Assembly (NCBI GenBank): GCA_038025085.1
Contig: CM076147.1
Coordinates: 2,547,001 to 2,611,000, forward strand
Reading direction: 5' to 3'
DNA from: Tetragonia tetragonoides
Lineage: Eukaryota; Streptophyta; Magnoliopsida; Caryophyllales; Aizoaceae
DNA length: 64,000 nt
The stretch's first letter is position 1, and every line of letters begins with the position of its first letter. Shown here piece by piece: positions 58,778 to 64,000 of the stretch. The notes below the pieces were generated by a model that worked only from the letters and a program-made list of their open reading frames with translations, had not been told where the DNA came from and ran no database searches. The position numbers were made by a program, and so were the translations under genes.

Positions 58778-60132
58778 CCTGCACTAATCTGGTCTCAGCA
58801 GCTCCAGCTTCTGCATCAACCCCATTAAGCACTTCAAAAGAATTTGTGACATTCATCTCCTGCCCCTCTTGATTCTTCTTTCTGGCATGATTTTGTACAA
58901 CTCTCCAGCCATTACCAGCCTCAATAGGAGGTGTCTGAATATGAGTTGCAGTGGCTTGCTGAATCTGAGATGGAGGAGTCTGAACAGGTTGTGGATCTGC
59001 ACCATGGACAGCAGCTGCTGGCTTCTCCTTGGTGACCACAATAGGCTGCTTGGGTTGCCACTGTTTTCTTGGCAGCTTCTTCCTGCACTTAGCTTCCTCA
59101 TGCCCAAGGAGCTTACAATAAGCACATTTAACTGGCTTCCATTCATATTCAACCTCTTGAGTTATCAACCTATCCATAGCATCCTCATAAACTATCTCTT
59201 CAGAAAATTGACCCTTTAACTCCACATCAACTAGGGCACGAACATAGTCAACTCCCATTTTTAACTCTGTGTTCTTATCAACCATGATAGGCTGACCCAG
59301 CAAACTACAAATCTTGCTTATGCCCCTTGGACTCCAGTACCTGACATCTAGATTATGAAGACGAACCCAGATTGGAACTGAAGACATATTCTCACTGATT
59401 TCCTCCAAATCATTCCCCCATGGCCTCACAATTAAGGGCTTGCTGTCAAAGTGAAATATTCCAGCCTCTAAAACATTATCACGCCCAATTTCAGATTCAA
59501 AATGTACCAATGTTAAGCCATTTTTCATCATAACCACTTTATCAACACCATATTGTTTCCAAATTCTTCTAATAAAACCATTCATTATGGCAAATGGAGG
59601 TTTAGCCCCCAATATAAAGCAAACAACAGATGAACACCATCAATCAACTTCCTCCTGAATATCATCCATGTCAATTTTCCCAATTTTCTTCCCATCAAAT
59701 TCAATTGGCGCAATATAATTAAGCTTAAACCCAGTAGAGCTTAATTTTGAGACATCAAAGTTATCCCATGGAGATGAGGACTTACCAGGGTCAGGTATGG
59801 CATCATCAGTTTCATCCGCCCAAGATTATGTGCTCATATCCCCTACTCGATTTCACAACACAGACTTGGAGTTCTTCCCTCACTTTCTTCTGGGTTCCAA
59901 CATCAAGAAGACTAATTACCGAAGTAATTAGTCGAATGGCACCATCTAATTGCTCAGCACTTAAATTTTCCAGGTCAATGTTCAAATTCCTCGCTACACG
60001 AGATGCATTTGGTGTTTTCCCGGTAACGCCCTCATTAGAGCCACCCAGCGGACCACCCCTACCACCACAATGTTGCTGGTTTCTTCCCTTAACCCCTTGA
60101 CCACGACCTGTCCCTGTCATGGCACCGGTCAT
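58746..60132 (-). pseudogene. LINE-b ORF1: DUF4283/zinc-knuckle nucleic-acid binding protein, broken
   Basis: It probably starts MTGAMTGTGRGQG at 60132. A shift near 59820 and a stop near 59640 separate the N-terminal part from the main part (59612-58746). The main part has the DUF4283-like fold (IVRPWGNDLEEIS, VPIWVRLHNLDVRYWS) and a zinc knuckle CAYCKLLGHEEAKC (C-x2-C-x4-H-x4-C) near 59127-59086, followed by a Gln/Pro-rich tail. This is the usual ORF1 of plant L1 LINEs, which coats the RNA. Confidence 0.85.
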
Positions 60133-60337
60133 GTTAGCAGAATGCTACCATGCCCGAGAGAGAAATCGCCTAGAGAGAAAAGTTCTCCATCCACGATGCC
60201 AAAGTTTGAAATTCTTTCACAGTTAAAACCCTATATTCCATGTAACAAGAAGCCCACGAAAAATTGCCAACAGTTCGGTTCTCAAAGAAGAACACATACC
60301 CAGTTTAAAAAACAATTGAACTTTTTATTGATTTTCT

Positions 60338-60533
60338 TGGGCCTTGCGTGTGCACGTTCCTGGACACGGCACTCTATCGATCCATATCTTCGAACAGCCC
60401 ATTAGTTCATACGGCTTTGTTTTGTTAAGCCCAAGCCGATTTTTTTTTGCTCATCAAGCCCAAGCCGTTTTTTTTGGGCCTCATCAAGCCCAAGCCGTTT
60501 AAGCCTGAAGACCTTTTGCTTCCAACCCTAAAC
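60338..60533 (+). promoter_or_regulatory. RPA43 promoter: six site II motifs and a telo-box
   Basis: TGGGCY or its complement occurs at 60338-60343, 60396-60401, 60428-60433, 60457-60462, 60475-60480 and 60487-60492. AACCCTAAA (telo-box type) lies at 60524-60532. A roughly 30-bp unit with CAAGCCCAAGCCG is repeated three times at 60427-60501. The site II plus telo-box pair is known from promoters of plant ribosomal-protein and ribosome-biogenesis genes, which fits the downstream gene. Confidence 0.7.
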
Positions 60534-60678
60534 ACACACACGCTCTTTCTCTCCCCCTCTCTCTCTCTCAGAAGCAACAGAGCAGACCGCCATGGGAGCT
60601 TAAACAACGTTTCTCTTTCTCAGTTTCTTACTCCTTACAGCTCGCCATTGTTGCCCGACTTGCTTAACGCTTCTTTCT

Positions 60679-60717
<39 letters not shown>

Positions 60718-60762
60718 GGTGCGACGGTCGTATCAGAAGAATTACTCTCTTCTTCTTTACAG
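60534..60762 (+). other. RPA43 non-coding first exon (5' UTR) with CT microsatellites
   Basis: CT-rich sequence (60540-60570, 60686-60716) ends at CTTTACAG-GTATTC. The leader intron would be 60763-60984, closing with TTTTCTTCAG. The transcription start is not determined. Confidence 0.55.
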
Positions 60763-61047
60763 GTATTCTATTACCCCCTCTCTCATTCTTGGGATATCAA
60801 ATCGCACAATCTACTTCTAAATTTATGAAAATTTCGGTATTTGTAATCTTATTATTATGTTGTACAATTGTTCTCTTTATACTTGATTTTGCCTTCATTC
60901 TAATTTCAATTGTATAAATGCAACTTTGTATGAATGAAAATTTGAGGTGACGAACTTCATATAATTTATTTTTATTTTCTTCAGCAAGGTGACAAACTTT
61001 AATTTTTTCCCCTCCAAGTGGATTCCCGCCACTGTAGTTGATTGATT

Positions 61048-62742
61048 ATGGAAGAAGCATTGAAGGTTTCTGAGGCTAATTTGGTTGTGTATATTCACCC
61101 TTCCAAGACTAAAGTTGTCTCTGAATCGGTTAAGCAAGAACTCAGCTCTCTCCTCTTCAAGTGAGTTTCTCATATCTCTTAATTTATTTATTTTTTTTTT
61201 TTTGATGTGGGTATTGATTATCTGTTTATGTTGTTTTGCCAGTTTTAATGTATTTTCCATGTTCATGTTTTTTTTCTTTTTATTTTTCATGTTAGTAGGA
61301 TATTTCTGAAGTAAAAGTATGCCAACTAATCTAATTGATTCTGGGGACACGTTGGAATTGTTAAAATTAAAGTTTCCACAAGATTTTAGACAAAATATCA
61401 TGACAGCTTTTCTGGGTCTGGCAAGTGTTAATGTGAAATGTGAATGGTGCATATTTTTTATGTTTGGAATTGCTTTTATATGAATCAGAAGTGTATTGTA
61501 TCAGCATGGGGAGAACTCTATGAAAATCTTATTCTTCATGTTACATCTTATGGAGGGAACATGAGCTCAGTATTTAGGAGGGAGTTTCCTGACTCCCAAG
61601 TGCTGCTTTTCTAGGTTCATTATTGGACTACTGTCATGTGCTATTGTTTGAAGATTGGAAGGATTCATCTTTCGTTTTGAATATTTAGCGTATTGTTGAA
61701 GAGTTTTTCTTCATAATTTGATTAATTAGGGCTGCATGCTGTCTTTATTAAGTTGATTTTGTGTATGATGCAAAATGCGTAGCTTATTATGTGCGCTGAT
61801 TGTTAAGGATGGTTCCAGCGATTCAGTAAGTTTGATTAACCTCATGCTTCTTTTATTAGGTTCAATGAAGCTTTTGATGGTGTATTGTTGGCCTACGAGG
61901 TTGTTGATGTTCCAAGTAATCGGGCAAAGATTTTGTCTGGGCTATATCCCTTCCTTGCTGTTAGTCTGAAGGCTAGCCTTTTACTTTTCAATCCAAAGCC
62001 TGAGACTTATTTAGGTATTTGCTCAGACGATTACCTTACTTATGTTTATGTAGTGCTTCACTAGTTGCTTTTGCTGTAGTCTATCCTTTGATAGGTGAAT
62101 CTCTTTTGCAATATGTGGTTCCATGTTAGTCTAATCCTTCCTATGTTTTGTGATTCTCTTCTGATGTTGTTTCTTTCTGCAATGAAATAATAGTTTTGTT
62201 GGAGGTTGTTCCTGTTTGAATATTCATTTTGGTAATGTCTGGACATTGCCATCTTGCTCAGTACCCTTTGCTTGATTTTGTTTCTTCCAGAAGGTAAAGT
62301 TGTGAAAGTTGCACGAGAGTCAATTCACTTGGTCGTTCTTGGATTTGCTGCAGCCATCATATTGGACGAAGACATCCGTGATGAGTTTAAATTCAAAACT
62401 GTAGGTACCTTTGAGTATCTTTCCTATTTTTTTCTTTCTGTTTGATCTACTCATGGAATATTTGTTTTCCAACTTACTCTGTAGTTCTTCTGTTGTAGAA
62501 ACATGGGGAAGAACTATTTCGCAGCACATCACATAAGCGGCATGTGATTAAAGTTGGAACCATGATACGCTTCTTAGTCAAGAGGTGAGACTCATTCTTC
62601 TGTGATGCAAATTAAAGGGTCTATCTGTTTTCCGTAGTTAACATTCTGAACCTGTGCTTCATGGCCTGTTTGAATCGAGATATAGTTGATTAATATCATT
62701 AGGAAGAGCCGAAGAAGAGACTCCGAATGAGAGGGAAGCCAG
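61048..62742 (+). CDS. RPA43: RNA polymerase I stalk subunit RPA43-like, 5' part (five exons, runs off the right edge)
   Basis: Exons are 61048-61160, 61860-62014, 62291-62400, 62499-62584 and, less surely, 62707-62742. Introns are GT-AG and phases agree. The protein starts MEEALKVSEANLVVYIHPSK. The first part (KQELSSLLFKFNEAFDGVLLAYEV, SGLYPFLAVSLKASLLLFNP) matches the Rpb7-type N-terminal stalk domain. From about residue 90 (EGKVVKVARESIHLVVLGF, DEFKF, SHKRHVIKVGTMIRF) it matches the OB-type domain of the plant proteins related to At1g75670. RPA43 pairs with a small partner to form the Pol I stalk that contacts the initiation factor Rrn3/TIF-IA in the nucleolus. The small last exon uses the acceptor GAAG at 62705-62706. 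The alternative TTAG a few bases upstream gives an early stop. Later exons lie beyond the window. Confidence 0.82.
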
Positions 62743-64000
62743 GTACTTTGGGAAAATATTCTCAGTGCTAGTTATTTCATTTTTGTTTTCTTCCATGTTG
62801 GTAATTTGTAGTCAGAATAATAAATTCTTGTCTCATTGGAAATATGAGAACTCGACCCTCCGCCCCTTTCCCCACCACCAAGAGGGATACTGTTGATGAC
62901 AAATGTTATAGTGACCCACATTTATGAACATGGTTTTTGACATTTAGAAAGTCATTGTCAAACACTGTTCTCTTGATAAACCTTCTAGTACCACAACTAG
63001 TTAAAGATACTCTATATGGATTTAAAATTTTAAAAAGCTTAAGGTGACGTTTGGTTGGGATGAATTACCTTTTGTTTGGTTGTTTGTTTGCTTCTTTTTT
63101 TCTTTTTCTTTTTCTTTTTTTTTGGGGTGGGGGGAGGTGGGGGGGTGGGTTGGAGGGCTGGGTAGCATGGGGGAGCTAGGTTTGAGACATTGGGGAATAA
63201 ATTAGTTAAATTGTGATCTTACTTATATGGTGCCTTATTTGTATCTAGTAGCTATCTGTACTATGAGTAATATTAGATAGTAAAGTGTAACTATTGTTAG
63301 GAATTAATTAATTAGGAATAGAAATGTATGGAGTTAGATATTCTGTAATGGCATTTGGATCAAGAACTGCTGAGAATGAAGTTAGGAAAAGAGTTTTGGC
63401 TTTGATAGCAAGATCATTGCTGCTATGGTAAGATTAAATTGGTATCTGGTAGGCTCGTAGCTATATGTTGTTTGTTGGAAGTTGGAACACTATGCTATGC
63501 ATGTTTAAGATGAGAGTTTGTTTCGTGAGAGACTTGTCTTTGTAAATTAAACGATTGGGTTCTACAAGCAATACGGGCGATATTTGGAGTAAAATCAGTT
63601 TGGTGATGTAAACATAAACTCAGGTGCTATATTAGAGCATGACATAGTATGTATTGTGGATAAAAGGATGGAAATTAGATCTGCAGCTGGGTTTCATAGG
63701 TAGTAAATATAGTAGTTGTAAATAGTTATAACTGTATTGCAAAGGATCAGATGAATAGCAGGGCTTGAGGTTACAATTGAGTTTGGAGATTCTCATCATG
63801 GTAGGAAAAGTAAAATAAAATAGTGAGTTCAAAGTGGAGTATGAACACCTGGGAGTATGGGGTAATAGAATTCAGGGATTTATTATATGGAACCCTTAAC
63901 GGTACAAAGGTGGTGGTATGGGTTGATTTGTTTTTTGCGCATTAAATCAAAAGGTATGGGTTGATGTTTTGGAGATACATTGTTTGTTATCAACCAAAAG
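62743..64000. other. Intron or downstream region of the RPA43-like gene to the window edge
   Basis: No further exon recognised. It contains a T-rich/G-rich low-complexity block (63090-63160) and otherwise ordinary AT-rich sequence. Confidence 0.45.

Larger units (their letters stand above)
55276..60190 (-). mobile_element. LINE-b: near-full-length L1-type LINE, decayed
   Basis: The two-ORF layout on the minus strand is ORF1 at 60132-58746 and ORF2 at 58777-55481, with a short 3' UTR ending in TTGTTACCAAAAA near 55283. ORF1 and ORF2 overlap by about 30 bases. The 5' boundary is not sharp; the leader seems to reach about 60190. Stops and shifts break both ORFs. No target duplication was found between its ends. 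Confidence 0.85.

Noticed and set aside
60447..60917. A 156-codon open frame overlapping the RPA43 leader
   Set aside because: It is Ser/Leu-rich translation of CT microsatellites and runs across the leader intron boundaries; the promoter and UTR reading explains it better.

Overview
The window is nuclear DNA of a flowering plant. It has AT-rich intergenic sequence, genes with many GT-AG introns, CT-rich 5' leaders and a dense load of plant-type transposons: SINE, LINEs with RNase H, Ty3 and TRIM elements, Helitrons, and Stowaway-, Tourist- and foldback-type MITEs. The proteins look eudicot. A Caryophyllales species is possible from the style of the repeats, but nothing here proves it.

Four host genes can be supported. 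(1) Positions 218-5683, minus strand, carry the 5' three exons of a TLD-domain protein gene that runs off the left edge. (2) Positions 10484-11749, plus strand, carry a single-exon, membrane-anchored SAM-dependent methyltransferase-like protein of 421 residues. (3) Positions 15084-22240, minus strand, carry a complete 14-exon auxin response factor of the ARF5/MONOPTEROS type. All splice phases agree and the product is 901 residues. (4) Positions 61048-62742, plus strand, carry the 5' five exons of an RNA polymerase I stalk subunit gene (RPA43 type) that runs off the right edge. Its promoter has six site II motifs and a telo-box.

The 37 kb between ARF5 and RPA43 contains no host gene that I can recognise. 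From left to right it holds three head-to-tail Helitron units (23610 to about 28463). The third unit is split by a 1.1 kb inverted-repeat element that seems to carry a captured first exon and a 33-bp palindromic minisatellite. Next is an apparently perfect 2660-bp tandem duplication (27927-33246). Then comes a field of MITEs (33969-42515), including five Tourist-like elements with TTA/TAA target duplications. A solo LTR of about 3 kb with a perfect 5-bp target duplication follows (43065-51819), into which a 5.5 kb Ty3-type element (44323-49794) and a MITE have inserted. Last are three LINE pieces in tandem, all on the minus strand (52324 to about 60190), ending just upstream of the RPA43 promoter.

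The left part, among the genes, has a TRIM-like element, two large foldback elements, a SINE with a 23-bp target duplication, a LINE fragment inside an intron, and very short poly(A)-tail insertions that have long target duplications. The four genes do not form one pathway. ARF5 is a transcription factor of auxin-directed patterning, RPA43 belongs to rRNA synthesis, and the other two are of uncertain role.
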